From Bifidobacterium oedipodis (GTDB lineage Bacteria > Actinomycetota > Actinomycetes > Actinomycetales > Bifidobacteriaceae): a DNA stretch of 64,000 nt. Positions within the stretch are counted from its first letter, which is position 1. Each line of letters opens with the position of its first letter. This document shows, piece by piece, positions 7,730-16,900 of the stretch. The notes beneath the pieces were generated by a model. That model was not told the origin of the DNA and ran no database searches. It saw only the letters and a program-made list of their open reading frames with translations. Made by a program: the position numbers and the translations under genes. The stretch is from contig NZ_JAAIII010000002.1 of assembly GCF_012932425.1 (NCBI RefSeq), positions 124,001 to 188,000 on the forward strand, given 5' to 3'.

Positions 7730-10339
7730 TCAGGCTCGCAGTTGGGCGCCAATCTTGGCAGCCGCCTCAACAATGGAGGCGCGGATGGCCTCGTTGTCTT
7801 CGGCCGACAAGGTCTTGACGGGCGAACGGAAGACCACGGCGTAGGCCAGCGACTTCTTGCCCTTGCCCACCTGCTCGCCGGTGAACACGTCGAACAGTTC
7901 AACGGATTCGAGGTTCGCGCCGGCTGCCTGGCGAATCACATCTTCCAGCTGGGCGGCACTCACGGATTCATCAACCGTGAAGGCCAGATCCTGCTTGACA
8001 GGCGGGAAGGTGGAAATCGGCTTGGCCTGCACGGGCTTGCCGGACAGTGTGGCGAACAGGGCGGTCATATCCAGTTCGAAGGCGGCGGAATGCGCGGGGA
8101 AGCCCAGCGCCTCGTTGACGCGCGGATGCAGTTCGCCAACCCAGCCGACGAACACTTCGCCTGCCATCACGCGGGCTGCACGACCGGGATGCCATTGTGC
8201 AGGCACGTCAGCCGCAGCGGGCTGATCGAAGGTCAATCCCGCACCCAAACGCTCGGAGAGACGATGCACGGCTTCGGCCGCATCAGACCAGTCGACCGGA
8301 CGCTTGCCGCCCAGCCAGCCAGAATCCTCGGCCAGTCCGGTGAAGATGCCGGCCACATGGTCGGGCTGATCGGGCAGACCGGCGTCAAGCGCGGCGAGCT
8401 GCTCAGCGGAAGGACGCACACCACCCGGCAGCGCCGGAATGGCGGGAGCAGTCGGATCCCACAGATAGACATGGCCCAGCTCATAAAGCGAGATGTTATC
8501 CAAACCACGGCGGATATTGCGCTGCACCACACCGGCCAGGGTTGGCAGAATATCGCGGCGCAGGTAGGGGCGGTCGCCATAGAGCGGATTAGCGATTTCG
8601 ACGCTGACCTTCTTGGTGGCTTCCGGATCGTAGGCGAACGCCTTGTAATCCTCATCGCCCACGAACGGGTAGCTCAGGGCTTCCACCATGCCATATTCCG
8701 CAAGCTCGTCGGCCACGCGACGGCGACGGATCTGATCGGGGGTCAAGCCCACCACGCCTTCGACCGGCGCAGGCGGCACGATGATCGGAATCTGGTCGTA
8801 GCCAACCAGTCGGGCCACTTCTTCGACCAGATCGCACGGCTCGGCCAAATCAGGGCGCCAGGTAGGCGGGGTGACGGCGAATTCGCCATTGCCACCGCCA
8901 GCCACAGTGCAGCCGATATCGGTCAGAATGTCGGAAATACGGTTGAGGTCCACATCCAGGCCCGCCACGCGAGCCACTTCCGTGGCCTTGAAGTGAATGG
9001 CCTTGCGACGCGGTGTATTGTTCACATCGTTCGGGTGCTCGCTGGGTTCGCCGTTGCCGTACTTGGCCATCAGCTCGGCGGCCATCTGAGCCGCGGCCGG
9101 CTGCAGGTTGGTGTCGACACCGCGTTCGAAGCGACGGGACGCCTCGGAGGGAATCTTGTGGCGACGGGCCGAACGAGCAATGCTCACCTGATCGAAGTGC
9201 GCGGCCTCCAGCAGGATGTTCTTGGTGTCGGCGGTCACTTCGCCATACAGGCCACCCATCACACCGGCCAGGCCGAGGATGCGCGAGCCACGCTTGCCGT
9301 CGGGGGAATCGGTGATGAGCAGATCCTCTTCGCTCAGCTCGTGTTCCTTGCCATCCAGCGTGGTGAGCTTCTCGCCGGCCTGGGCGCGGCGCACGACGAT
9401 CGGGCCGGACAGCTTATCCAGATCATAGGCGTGCATCGGCTGACCGAGGTCAAGCATCACATAGTTGGTCACGTCCACGGCAAGCGAAATGGAGCGCATG
9501 CCGGCGCGAATCAGACGGCGACGCATCCAGTTCGGGGTGTGCGCGGCGGGGTCGAAGCCACGCACGATGCGCGCATAATAGCGATCGCAGCCGGGCACGC
9601 CGTGAATCGGGTTGGTGTCGTCGATTTCAACGTCGATGTCCACCGGGGTGCCGGGCTGGTAGTCGGCGGGCTCCGGGGCCTTGTCATTCAGCGCCACGGC
9701 CGGATCGGTGTATGCCGCACCGGTGGAGTGGTGGTATTCGCGGGCCACGCCACGGTACGACAGCGTGTAACCACGGTCGGGGGTGATGTTGATTTCCAGC
9801 AGCGGCTGGTCGAGATGCAGCAGGTGCATGGCGTCTTGGCCGGGCTTCAACGCTTCGTATTCGGCTTCGCTGAAGCCGTATTCACGCAGCAGAATGATGC
9901 CGTCATGGCTGTCGCCCAGGCCCAGTTCGCGTTCGGAGGCGCACATGCCGTTGGAGATGTGGCCATAGGTCTTGCGCGGCTCGATCTTGAAGTCGCCGGG
10001 CAGCACAGCACCGGGCAGGGTGACGACAACCTTCTCGCCGGCCTTCATATTGGGCGCGCCACAGATGATGCCGCGCGGCACCTTGTTGCCGTTCTCGTCG
10101 GTTTCGTTCCATTCATCGCCGCAGTCCACATGGCACCAGTTGATGATTTTGCCGTTCTTCTGCGGTTCGGGCGTGGCATCCACCACGTAGCCGACCACGA
10201 TCGGACCGGTCACCTGAGAGGAGTGGATCTCCTCCTCTTCCAGACCAACCTTGACCAGATCCTTGGCCAGCTGTTCATACGTGAGATCGGCAGGAACCTC
10301 AACGTGGTCCTTCAGCCAATCGATATCAATCATAGGCAT
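7730..10339 (-). CDS. pheT: Phenylalanine-tRNA ligase beta subunit
   Basis: Large subunit of the (alpha-beta)2 PheRS, which handles tRNA binding and editing. It has 869 residues, longer than the usual ~800. The order is an OB-fold tRNA-binding domain (about residues 40-160, with GAPNMKAGEKVVV), the B3/B4 editing core (RFERGVDTNLQPA region), the B5 domain, and a C-terminal FDX-ACB anticodon-binding domain beginning near STFPPVKQDLAFTVDESV. It starts 7 bases after pheS with GGGGAG upstream; an in-frame ATG two codons later is an equal alternative start. Confidence 0.97.
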   Translation of the reverse strand: MPMIDIDWLKDHVEVPADLTYEQLAKDLVKVGLEEEEIHSSQVTGPIVVGYVVDATPEPQKNGKIINWCHVDCGDEWNETDENGNKVPRGIICGAPNMKAGEKVVVTLPGAVLPGDFKIEPRKTYGHISNGMCASERELGLGDSHDGIILLREYGFSEAEYEALKPGQDAMHLLHLDQPLLEINITPDRGYTLSYRGVAREYHHSTGAAYTDPAVALNDKAPEPADYQPGTPVDIDVEIDDTNPIHGVPGCDRYYARIVRGFDPAAHTPNWMRRRLIRAGMRSISLAVDVTNYVMLDLGQPMHAYDLDKLSGPIVVRRAQAGEKLTTLDGKEHELSEEDLLITDSPDGKRGSRILGLAGVMGGLYGEVTADTKNILLEAAHFDQVSIARSARRHKIPSEASRRFERGVDTNLQPAAAQMAAELMAKYGNGEPSEHPNDVNNTPRRKAIHFKATEVARVAGLDVDLNRISDILTDIGCTVAGGGNGEFAVTPPTWRPDLAEPCDLVEEVARLVGYDQIPIIVPPAPVEGVVGLTPDQIRRRRVADELAEYGMVEALSYPFVGDEDYKAFAYDPEATKKVSVEIANPLYGDRPYLRRDILPTLAGVVQRNIRRGLDNISLYELGHVYLWDPTAPAIPALPGGVRPSAEQLAALDAGLPDQPDHVAGIFTGLAEDSGWLGGKRPVDWSDAAEAVHRLSERLGAGLTFDQPAAADVPAQWHPGRAARVMAGEVFVGWVGELHPRVNEALGFPAHSAAFELDMTALFATLSGKPVQAKPISTFPPVKQDLAFTVDESVSAAQLEDVIRQAAGANLESVELFDVFTGEQVGKGKKSLAYAVVFRSPVKTLSAEDNEAIRASIVEAAAKIGAQLRA

Positions 10340-10346
10340 GGGTCAA

Positions 10347-11414
10347 TCACTCCCCCATCACAAATTGTTCGGCGAAACGCACGTCGCCTTCGACCAGATC
10401 ATGCATGTCGTTGATGTCGGAACGCAGCAGCAGCGTACGCTCCATGCCGACTCCGAAGGCGAAGCCGGTGTAGACCTCCGGATCAATACCGGCGGACTTG
10501 AGCACATTCGGGTTCACCATGCCGCAGCCGCCCCATTCGAGCCAGCCGGGGCCGCCCTTCTTATCGGGGAACCACAGATCGAGTTCGGCACTCGGCTCCG
10601 TGAACGGGAAGTAGCTCGGGCGAAGGCGGGTCTTGGCCTCCGGGCCGAACATGGCGACGGCGAGCTTGTCGAGCACACCCTTGAGGTCGGCCATGGTCAG
10701 GTGCTTGTCGACGGCCAGGGCCTCGCACTGGTGGAACACCGGGGTGTGGGTGGCGTCAAGCTCATCGGTGCGGAACACACGGCCGGGGCTGGCGATGTAC
10801 AGCGGCACACCACGGGTGAGCAGGGCACGCACCTGATCGGACGAGGTCTGCGTGCGCACCACCATGTTCGAACCAACGAATCCGGCGGCATCCTTGGCCT
10901 GGTTGCCCTTGATGTAGAAGGTGTCCTGCATCTGGCGGGCCGGATGGTCGGGGCCGAAGTTCAGGGAATCGAAGTTGTACCATTCCGCTTCGATTTCAGG
11001 GCCGGAGGAGATCTGCCAGCCCATCGAGATGAAGAAGTCCTCGACATCCTCCATCAGCTTAGACAGCGGATGACGTGCGCCCAGCGGCTTGCGGTTCACC
11101 GGCAGGGTCATATCCACGGTTTCGGCGGCGAGCGCTGCAGCCTCGGCGGCTTCCTTGAGTTCGATCTCCTTGGGACCAAAGGCACGGCCAAAGTCGGCAC
11201 GCAGCTTGCCCATCAGCTTGCCGGCTTCCTTCTTCTTATCGGCGGGCAGCGAGCCAATGGCCTTGCTCGCCTGCGTCATCGCCGAATCGGCACCCGCATA
11301 CTGCGTCTTGATGGCTTTGAGTTCCTCCAGGTTGGAGGCGTTCTGGATTTTTTCGATGCCTTCGGCGACCGCTGCGGTCACCTGATCAGCGTCGAACACC
11401 AATTGTTCTGCCAC
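10347..11414 (-). CDS. pheS: Phenylalanine-tRNA ligase alpha subunit
   Basis: Catalytic subunit of PheRS, charging tRNA-Phe. It has 355 residues. The N-terminal ~90 residues are the coiled-coil arm for tRNA. Class II motif 2 is in [19 protein letters not shown], and motif 3 is in [19 protein letters not shown]. It is the first gene of the pheST pair and is followed directly by pheT. I see no T-box leader in the short gap before it. Confidence 0.97.
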   Translation of the reverse strand: MAEQLVFDADQVTAAVAEGIEKIQNASNLEELKAIKTQYAGADSAMTQASKAIGSLPADKKKEAGKLMGKLRADFGRAFGPKEIELKEAAEAAALAAETVDMTLPVNRKPLGARHPLSKLMEDVEDFFISMGWQISSGPEIEAEWYNFDSLNFGPDHPARQMQDTFYIKGNQAKDAAGFVGSNMVVRTQTSSDQVRALLTRGVPLYIASPGRVFRTDELDATHTPVFHQCEALAVDKHLTMADLKGVLDKLAVAMFGPEAKTRLRPSYFPFTEPSAELDLWFPDKKGGPGWLEWGGCGMVNPNVLKSAGIDPEVYTGFAFGVGMERTLLLRSDINDMHDLVEGDVRFAEQFVMGE

Positions 11415-11485
11415 GAGAACCCTTTCGTCTGATTTTTACTCAGCAAACCTGCTGTTTTTCAGCGTTTTACCGACTTCACATTGTT

Positions 11486-12355
11486 TCAACATGACGCGAC
11501 ATACCCGCGCATGGCCAGACTCATCAGCATCACCGCGGCACTAGTGCCAAGGTTGAGTGATTCAGCCTTGCCATACAACGGTATGGACACGATGCGCCCA
11601 CAGCGCTCCAATAGTCCATTTTCCAGTCCACGAGCCTCGTTGCCGAACAGCACGGCTTTGGACGAGCTTACGGCCTCGCCGTCGGCCAGCACATTCGGCA
11701 GGCTTTCCGGTGCGCGTTCGGCGGTGCCGTACACGTCGGCCGCCCACACGGCCATATCGTGCGCCGAGCACCAGTCGAAGAATGCGTCGGTGCCCATGGT
11801 CAGCACGGGCAGGTGGAACAGCGAGCCTGTGGTGGAGCGGATGACCTTGGGGTTGAGCGGATCGACGCAGTCGTCCACAAACACCACCGCATCGCAGCCG
11901 GCTGCGTCGGCCGCGCGGATCACGGTGCCGGCGTTGCCGGGGTCGCGCACCTGCCAGAACGCGGCGACGTGCGCCCGTTCGCCGAGCGTGATGTCGTCGG
12001 GTTCGGCGTGCATGGCTCGCGCGTTGCCCACGGCGAGGATGCCTTGGGCGTCCGGACTGATGCGGCGAATCACATCGCCGGAGCAGTAATGCACATAAAT
12101 CGTGGCATCCTGTGAGACTTCGACGATGCGCTCCAGCGTAGATGAGATGATGCGCGGATGGTCGAGCGCCTGCGTGACCTCGACATATAGATCCTGCACC
12201 ACATCGGGTCGCCAGGTCACGGCTTCACGCACGGACTGCGGGCCTTCGATCAGGAAGCGCCCCGAACGTTCACGGCCTTTGGATCGGGTCAGCTCGGCGA
12301 TGCGGCGCACGCGCTCCGCCTTGGGGTTATCGAGTATCTGGGCGTTAATCGGCAT
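11486..12355 (-). CDS. TrmH/SpoU-family RNA 2'-O-methyltransferase
   Basis: SPOUT methyltransferase that probably methylates a ribose in rRNA (tsnR/RlmB-like) using S-adenosylmethionine. It has 289 residues. An N-terminal substrate-binding domain (about 1-110, GRFLIEGPQSVREAV) precedes the knot domain with SpoU motif 1 (DPGNAGTVIRAADAAG), motif 2 (LFGNEARGL) and motif 3 (IPLYGKAESLNLGTSAAVM). Linkage of such a gene to pheST is common in Gram-positive bacteria. The exact target nucleotide cannot be read from sequence. Confidence 0.92.
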   Translation of the reverse strand: MPINAQILDNPKAERVRRIAELTRSKGRERSGRFLIEGPQSVREAVTWRPDVVQDLYVEVTQALDHPRIISSTLERIVEVSQDATIYVHYCSGDVIRRISPDAQGILAVGNARAMHAEPDDITLGERAHVAAFWQVRDPGNAGTVIRAADAAGCDAVVFVDDCVDPLNPKVIRSTTGSLFHLPVLTMGTDAFFDWCSAHDMAVWAADVYGTAERAPESLPNVLADGEAVSSSKAVLFGNEARGLENGLLERCGRIVSIPLYGKAESLNLGTSAAVMLMSLAMRGYVASC

Positions 12356-12428
12356 GCTCCCCAGCCTACCGCCCGCCGCTTACCACGCCCCGCAGCACAT
12401 GATCAGCAACCCATCATCCGAACAATCC

Positions 12429-12547
12429 GTCCATCCCAGCGAGAGCCCCGTCATCACCAGCGAATCCCCCGTCATCCCGAGCGAAGTCGAGGGATCTCCA
12501 GCAAACAGTGAGATGCTTCGACTCCGCTACGCTCCGCTCAGCATGAC
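12429..12547. repeat. Dispersed palindromic repeat with short degenerate tandem copies
   Basis: Arms starting GTCATCCCGAGCGAAG (12471-12498) and its near-inverse ending CTCAGCATGAC (12510-12547) form a long imperfect hairpin of the GTCAT..CGAG..TCGA..GAGAT type. Before it, the segment between 12431 and 12480 repeats a 'cgtcatc-c-agcga' phrase about three times. It lies between the ykoC stop and the methyltransferase start, outside genes. Similar elements are multi-copy in many genomes; only this copy can be checked here. Confidence 0.7.
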
Positions 12548-12598
12548 GATATGTTTGATTTCAAACCCCTTGAAAGGCACAGTGCTGATTGTCGCCTT

Positions 12599-13537
12599 TC
12601 AGACACCCTGAAAGGCGAAGTGCCAATTCCCGGTGGCGATGGCTACGGCCATAGCGATGAGGGGGATGGACAGGCAGATGGCGTAGAACAGCCAGTCGAT
12701 GGCATGCAGGCGGCTAATGCGGGCCTGCGAGCGCGGTGCCGCGGATCCGAATCCGCGTGCTTCCATGGCGGTGGCCAGTTTGGTGGCCCGTCGTATGGAG
12801 AGCACCAGCAGTCCGAATGATTGCGAGAACGCACGCGCGATGGCATTGCCATCACCAAGTCCGCGGGAGCGGCGGGACATCCCCAGCGCACGCCAATCAT
12901 CCTGTAGCAGGGTGAACATGCGCAAGCCGGCCAGGCCGCCATAGACGAATCGAGGTGACAAATGCAGTATTTCCACCAGTCCATCGGCCAGATCGGTCGG
13001 GTCGAGGCCGAGGGCCATGATCACGCCGGGCACGGCGATGGCCCCCACTCTCAGGGCCGTGGCGAGTGCGAAATACACCGATGATTCGGATATGGTGATC
13101 ACGCCGAGCTGGAAGAATATGTCGCCTCCGGTACGGCCGTATAGGCTGACCGACACGAAGCTGCCCGCCGCGGCGATCCACACCGGCCAGGTGCGTCGGC
13201 ACACCGTCCATGGTGCCAGTCCGGCAATCCACAGCAACGCGAATTCAATGCCGAGCGCCACGGATGCGGATACCACGTCCAAGCTGAAGAACATGGGTAT
13301 GCACAGCAGTAGTGCACCGATAAAACGGCTCACCGGGTTGATGCGCGCGATGAACCATGAGGGTGAGGCCGGTTTCACCGGGTCAATGCGGCCGTTCTGC
13401 GCGCTGACGAGAACCACATCCGTCACATTATTCGTTGCGGCATTCGCTTCGTCATTCACCTTGTCGCCTGCCACGGCACCCGCCTTATGCTGCGCCATAG
13501 TATTGTCAACCTTCGCGTTATGCACCATACCGTTCAC
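12599..13537 (-). CDS. ykoC: ECF transporter transmembrane (T) component, YkoC-like
   Basis: Energy-coupling transmembrane subunit linking the ATPase to the substrate-binding S component. It has 312 residues. After a ~60-residue hydrophilic N-terminus come hydrophobic segments such as FIGALLLCIPMFFSL and LHAIDWLFYAICLSIPLIAM. The coupling motif is ATAMEARGFG near residue 265, matching the Ala-Arg-Gly signature of EcfT. The start is GTG at 13535-13537, overlapping the ykoD stop by four bases (GTGA), with AGGAGG upstream. It is the last gene of the operon. Confidence 0.9.
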   Translation of the reverse strand: MNGMVHNAKVDNTMAQHKAGAVAGDKVNDEANAATNNVTDVVLVSAQNGRIDPVKPASPSWFIARINPVSRFIGALLLCIPMFFSLDVVSASVALGIEFALLWIAGLAPWTVCRRTWPVWIAAAGSFVSVSLYGRTGGDIFFQLGVITISESSVYFALATALRVGAIAVPGVIMALGLDPTDLADGLVEILHLSPRFVYGGLAGLRMFTLLQDDWRALGMSRRSRGLGDGNAIARAFSQSFGLLVLSIRRATKLATAMEARGFGSAAPRSQARISRLHAIDWLFYAICLSIPLIAMAVAIATGNWHFAFQGV

Positions 13538-15069
13538 GACTGCACCTCCTGGAACAGGATGCGCCGCGCGCCCAAGGCTTCGACAAGCGCTTCGTCATGG
13601 GTGACCACGATCACGCAGGCACCTTGGTCACGAATGGCCGCGATCAGGCGCACCATTGCAGTCCATGTGGTGAAATCCTGCCCGAAGGTCGGCTCGTCCA
13701 TAATGAGCACGTCGGGTGCGGCGGCAAGCATGGAAGCCATGGACAGCCGCCGCTTCTCCCCGCCAGAAAGCGTGTAGGGATTCGCTTTGGCAAAACGCGT
13801 GAGATTCATGCGCTCCAGCATCTGGTCGGCAATATGGAACGCCTCCTGTTCGCTGTTGCCCATGCTTTTGGGGCCTATGGCCACTTCGTCGCGCACGAAA
13901 TTGGCTGCGAACTGATGTTCCGGTTCCTGGAACACCATGCCGATGCGCCCGAGCAGTTCACGGCTGGACCAGTTGATTGGTTCACGCCCGTTCGTTTTGC
14001 GAGCGCGGGGCAACAGCCGTCCGTTCACGCCTGCGGCAGCAGGCAATGTCAGTTCGTCGCCGGCCAGGACACGGCCGTCAAGTGGCGGCAATAGTCCGGC
14101 CAAGGTCAGTGCGAATGTGGATTTGCCGGCACCGTTCGGCCCCATCAGTGCCGTCACTTCGCCAGAATAAAAGTCAAGATTGATGCCGGTGCCCAACGCG
14201 CTGCCGCGCCCGAAGCTCAGATTGTCGCATGAAAGCACCGGTTTGCGGCCACTGCCATGCTCACGATTGCCGCGAGGCGCAGGTCGGTGGTTGGGAATGG
14301 CACGACCGGGCACCCATGCGCCACCGGCCGCGAGCGTGTCGCCCATTGCGGCGAACACGTCTTTGGGTTTGCCGTCGGCAAGTACGCCGCCGTTCGGATG
14401 GTCGGCATCGGGTTTGCCGAGCACGATTACACGGTCGACCAAATCAAGCCATACGTCAATATGATGTTCGACCACCACCATCGTCTGCCCGGTTGCTTCA
14501 AGCACCTGTTTGACCGCGTCATGCACTTCGACCACGCCTTGCGGATCGAGGTTTGCAGTGGGCTCGTCCAAGAGCAGCAGTCCGGTTTGCATGGCCAGTA
14601 CGCCGGCCAGGGCGAGCCGTTGGCGCTGTCCGCCGGAAAGGTGCCGTGTGGAGCGATTCAGATCAAGTCCGCCAAGACCGACCAGTTCCAGCGATTCACG
14701 CACGCGACGCCATGTCTCGTCACGGGGCACGTTGAGGTTTTCGCAGCCGAAGGCGGCGTCATCGCCCAAACGTTCAAGGATGATCTGAGAATCCGGATCC
14801 TGCAATACCAGACCGACGCGGCCGCGCGCCTCGCGTGCGTCCACGCCGTCAATCAGCAGCGAACCTTCCTGCTCTCCTTCCTCGTCACCGCCGAGCACGC
14901 CGGCAAGACCGGCCATCAGCGTGCTTTTGCCTGCGCCCGAAGCGCCGAGCAGTAGTACGCGTTCGCCGGGATGAATGGTGAAGTCGACGGCACGCAACGC
15001 GAAATCCTTGCGCGTTGCGTGCCGCCATCCCCAACCGCTGGCTTCAACGGCGGCCGGTTGTGTTTGCAT
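13534..15069 (-). CDS. ykoD: ECF transporter ATPase with two fused ABC domains, YkoD-like
   Basis: Drives vitamin uptake by ATP hydrolysis. The 511-residue protein fuses two nucleotide-binding domains. The first has Walker A GASGAGKST and signature LSGGQRQRLALAG with LLLDEPTANLD; the second has GPNGAGKST and LSGGEKRRLSMAS with LIMDEPTFGQD. Most ECF systems use two separate ATPases; one fused ATPase beside a T and an S gene is the YkoEDC layout. It overlaps ykoE at the start (ATGA) and ykoC at the end, so all three are coupled. Confidence 0.93.
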   Translation of the reverse strand: MQTQPAAVEASGWGWRHATRKDFALRAVDFTIHPGERVLLLGASGAGKSTLMAGLAGVLGGDEEGEQEGSLLIDGVDAREARGRVGLVLQDPDSQIILERLGDDAAFGCENLNVPRDETWRRVRESLELVGLGGLDLNRSTRHLSGGQRQRLALAGVLAMQTGLLLLDEPTANLDPQGVVEVHDAVKQVLEATGQTMVVVEHHIDVWLDLVDRVIVLGKPDADHPNGGVLADGKPKDVFAAMGDTLAAGGAWVPGRAIPNHRPAPRGNREHGSGRKPVLSCDNLSFGRGSALGTGINLDFYSGEVTALMGPNGAGKSTFALTLAGLLPPLDGRVLAGDELTLPAAAGVNGRLLPRARKTNGREPINWSSRELLGRIGMVFQEPEHQFAANFVRDEVAIGPKSMGNSEQEAFHIADQMLERMNLTRFAKANPYTLSGGEKRRLSMASMLAAAPDVLIMDEPTFGQDFTTWTAMVRLIAAIRDQGACVIVVTHDEALVEALGARRILFQEVQS

Positions 15070-15665
15070 CAGACGCGAGCCTCTTCGCGACCGGAGGCAA
15101 AACGATCAAGCACGCCGGTGGCGGCAATGGCCCTGTGCAGAGCCCAGATCACCACGCCGAACACCAGACCGGAGATGATGGAGGTGATCAGGTAGATCAC
15201 CACCTGCAGCGGGCCCCACGCCGGGTGGGTGAGCCAGTAGTAGAGCCAGCAGCCGATGCCGGCGAAGCCGCCGGACAGTGCGGTGGACAGCACGGTCCAC
15301 TTCTTGTAGGCGAAGATGGCGAATCCGACTTCGGCGAATGCGCCCTGCATGATGCCCACGATCAGGGAGCCACCGACACCCCACTGGTTGCCGAGGATCA
15401 GCTCAAGGAACGCAGCCAGTGTTTCAGCGAACAGGGCCGCGCCCGGCTTACGCACGATGATGGCCGCCAGAGGACCGGCGAACAGCCAGAATCCGTTAAG
15501 CAGTCCTTCGAAGCCCGGGGTCACACTTTCGAACAGGGTCAGCGGAGCGGCACTGACCACATCCCATCCCCAGAAAATAACGCCCGATGCCACGGCGATC
15601 ACGGCAGCGACGACGATATCGACGACGCGCCACTTGTAGTTGGCTTTGGCCACAGTTTGCGACAT
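15069..15665 (-). CDS. ykoE: ECF transporter substrate-specific component YkoE (thiamine precursor)
   Basis: Membrane S component that binds the vitamin, most likely hydroxymethylpyrimidine or thiamine. It has 198 residues and about six hydrophobic segments. IIVRKPGAALFAETLAAFLE followed by LGNQWG is the conserved YkoE core. I chose the ATG at 15663-15665 (MSQTVAKANYKW), preceded by AAAAGG; the longer frame runs through the leader RNA. A TPP riboswitch lies upstream, which ties the operon to thiamine status. Confidence 0.92.
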   Translation of the reverse strand: MSQTVAKANYKWRVVDIVVAAVIAVASGVIFWGWDVVSAAPLTLFESVTPGFEGLLNGFWLFAGPLAAIIVRKPGAALFAETLAAFLELILGNQWGVGGSLIVGIMQGAFAEVGFAIFAYKKWTVLSTALSGGFAGIGCWLYYWLTHPAWGPLQVVIYLITSIISGLVFGVVIWALHRAIAATGVLDRFASGREEARV

Positions 15666-15713
15666 AGTGTGCCTTTTCTCTCTTTCGTGCGGGACGCGTG
15701 GCGCACGATGACG

Positions 15714-15734
15714 CACACTCCCCGCGCGGGTGTG
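15714..15734 (-). other. Hairpin between TPP aptamer and ykoE
   Basis: CACAC and GTGTG arms flank a CCGC/GCGG core in the ykoE leader, 49 bases before the start codon. It lacks a U-run, so it may be part of the riboswitch expression platform acting on translation or through Rho. Role inferred from position only. Confidence 0.45.
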
Positions 15735-15757
15735 TTCAGGCACGGGTGAATAAGAGC

Positions 15758-15849
15758 GACAATTCCGTGATTCCGGCATTACCCGGCCACGTTCCATCGG
15801 TCGAGACTTCACGTCTCCTCTCAGCCGGCCTCATACCAGCTCCCGTGTC
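15758..15849 (-). ncRNA. TPP riboswitch (THI element)
   Basis: Read on the minus strand, the segment contains GGCCGGCTGAGAGG (the CUGAGA core) and, further on, GATGGAACGTGGCCGGGT then AATGCCGG, matching the conserved 'GAACCTG..CUGG..UAAUGCCAG' half of the thiamine pyrophosphate aptamer. GACA (15846-15849) and TGTC (15758-15761) can close the outer stem. It is ~93 bases upstream of ykoE. TPP binding would be expected to shut off the transporter operon. Confidence 0.88.
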
Positions 15850-16069
15850 AACTCCCCGACTATAAGGCAACCCCGCCCCAAAAGGCAAGAGTCACAACCA
15901 TTCATCTGCCACATTGATCCGAACCAACGCATGCTAATCAACCGATGCCGCCGCATACACATATGTGCATTGTTGCGTTGTGCAAAGCCAACTCACACCA
16001 CTACACTGTGATATATGGAAGGAAGGCAGCGACGCCTTCATTCATGCCGCAGAGGGGAAGGCTAGGGAA

Positions 16070-16846
16070 ATGCCAAAACAACACACCGATACCAGTGGAT
16101 ATACACCTCGGAAAACACGGCGATTTGCCACGGCGCTTTCTCTACCTATAGCAATCATGGTCATGCTGTCCGCGTGCTCTTCCACCGTGCAACCAAACTC
16201 ATCGCAGTCTACCGCATCCCCTCACGAAGATGCCAACGCCTCTTCCCAGAACAGTCAGCAGTCCGAAGTAGCTCCCGAAACTGATCTTGGGGCGCAGTAC
16301 GCGCATTCAATCAGCGAATACATCGACTACTACCTGAATCAAAGCGCCATCATCTCTGAATATGAAAAAACAGCGCTGGAACATGCGAAGCAGGAAGGAG
16401 AGGTTTCCGTCACCGCTTATGAAAGCGCTTGGTCAACATATAAGCAATGTATGACCGATAAAGGCTATAGCAATGTGATAGTGGATACGTTGGCGAACGG
16501 TGTTCACCAACGCGTCGCCAGCGAAATGATTGACGACACCTTTACCTACAACAAAGCATTAAGCGATGAGGCGCAATGCTATGCCGATATCGATACGATC
16601 GCGCAAATATATAATGCCCAAATCGGAAACGTCAATTTCTACACCAATCAGGACGAAGCCATTGTCGACTGTTTACGAAGGAATAATCTCGTTCCCAGTG
16701 ATTACACTTCCAGCACCCTTAATAAGGAGAGATCCAGTCAGCAATACAGCTTCAATCGCGATGACATCAACGTGGTGACCTGTTTCGTGACCAACAATTA
16801 TTTCTATCCCAGAGAAGGAGAACCAACAACCAATTGGTTTGAATAA
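16070..16846 (+). CDS. Cysteine-containing lipoprotein, paralogue 1 of 4
   Basis: Function unknown. 258 residues with a basic N-terminus, a hydrophobic stretch and the lipobox LSAC (Cys36), so probably anchored outside the membrane. A Ser/Gln-rich linker leads to a domain shared with three other lipoproteins in this cluster: GEVSVTAYESAWSTYKQCM, DKGY, NAQIGNVNFYTNQDEAIVDC and LRRNNLVPSDYT. Cysteines recur at equivalent places (YKQC, AQC, VDC and one late), suggesting two disulfides. I chose the ATG at 16070 with AGGGAA upstream. It converges on the ABC permease gene across a shared terminator. Confidence 0.85.
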   Translation: MPKQHTDTSGYTPRKTRRFATALSLPIAIMVMLSACSSTVQPNSSQSTASPHEDANASSQNSQQSEVAPETDLGAQYAHSISEYIDYYLNQSAIISEYEKTALEHAKQEGEVSVTAYESAWSTYKQCMTDKGYSNVIVDTLANGVHQRVASEMIDDTFTYNKALSDEAQCYADIDTIAQIYNAQIGNVNFYTNQDEAIVDCLRRNNLVPSDYTSSTLNKERSSQQYSFNRDDINVVTCFVTNNYFYPREGEPTTNWFE

Positions 16847-16862
16847 ACCGCCGAAAACTACG

Positions 16863-16894
16863 AGTGGGGGCCGAGAAATTTCTCGGCCCCCACT
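16863..16894. terminator. Bidirectional intrinsic terminator
   Basis: A perfect 32-bp palindrome centred on GAGAAATTTCTC with G/C-rich flanks (GTGGGGGCC..GGCCCCCAC). On the minus strand TAGTTTTC follows, serving the ABC operon; on the plus strand it ends the lipoprotein gene. The T-run is better for the minus strand. Confidence 0.9.
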
Positions 16895-16900
16895 TCCATG

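Noticed and set aside
7712-10414. A 900-codon open frame on the plus strand
   Set aside because: It lies opposite pheT and part of pheS, has low-complexity Gly/His/Arg-rich translation and no motifs; it is an antisense shadow caused by high G+C codon bias.
11415-11485. T-box leader for pheST
   Set aside because: The gap is only 71 bases and holds no T-box consensus or specifier-loop structure.
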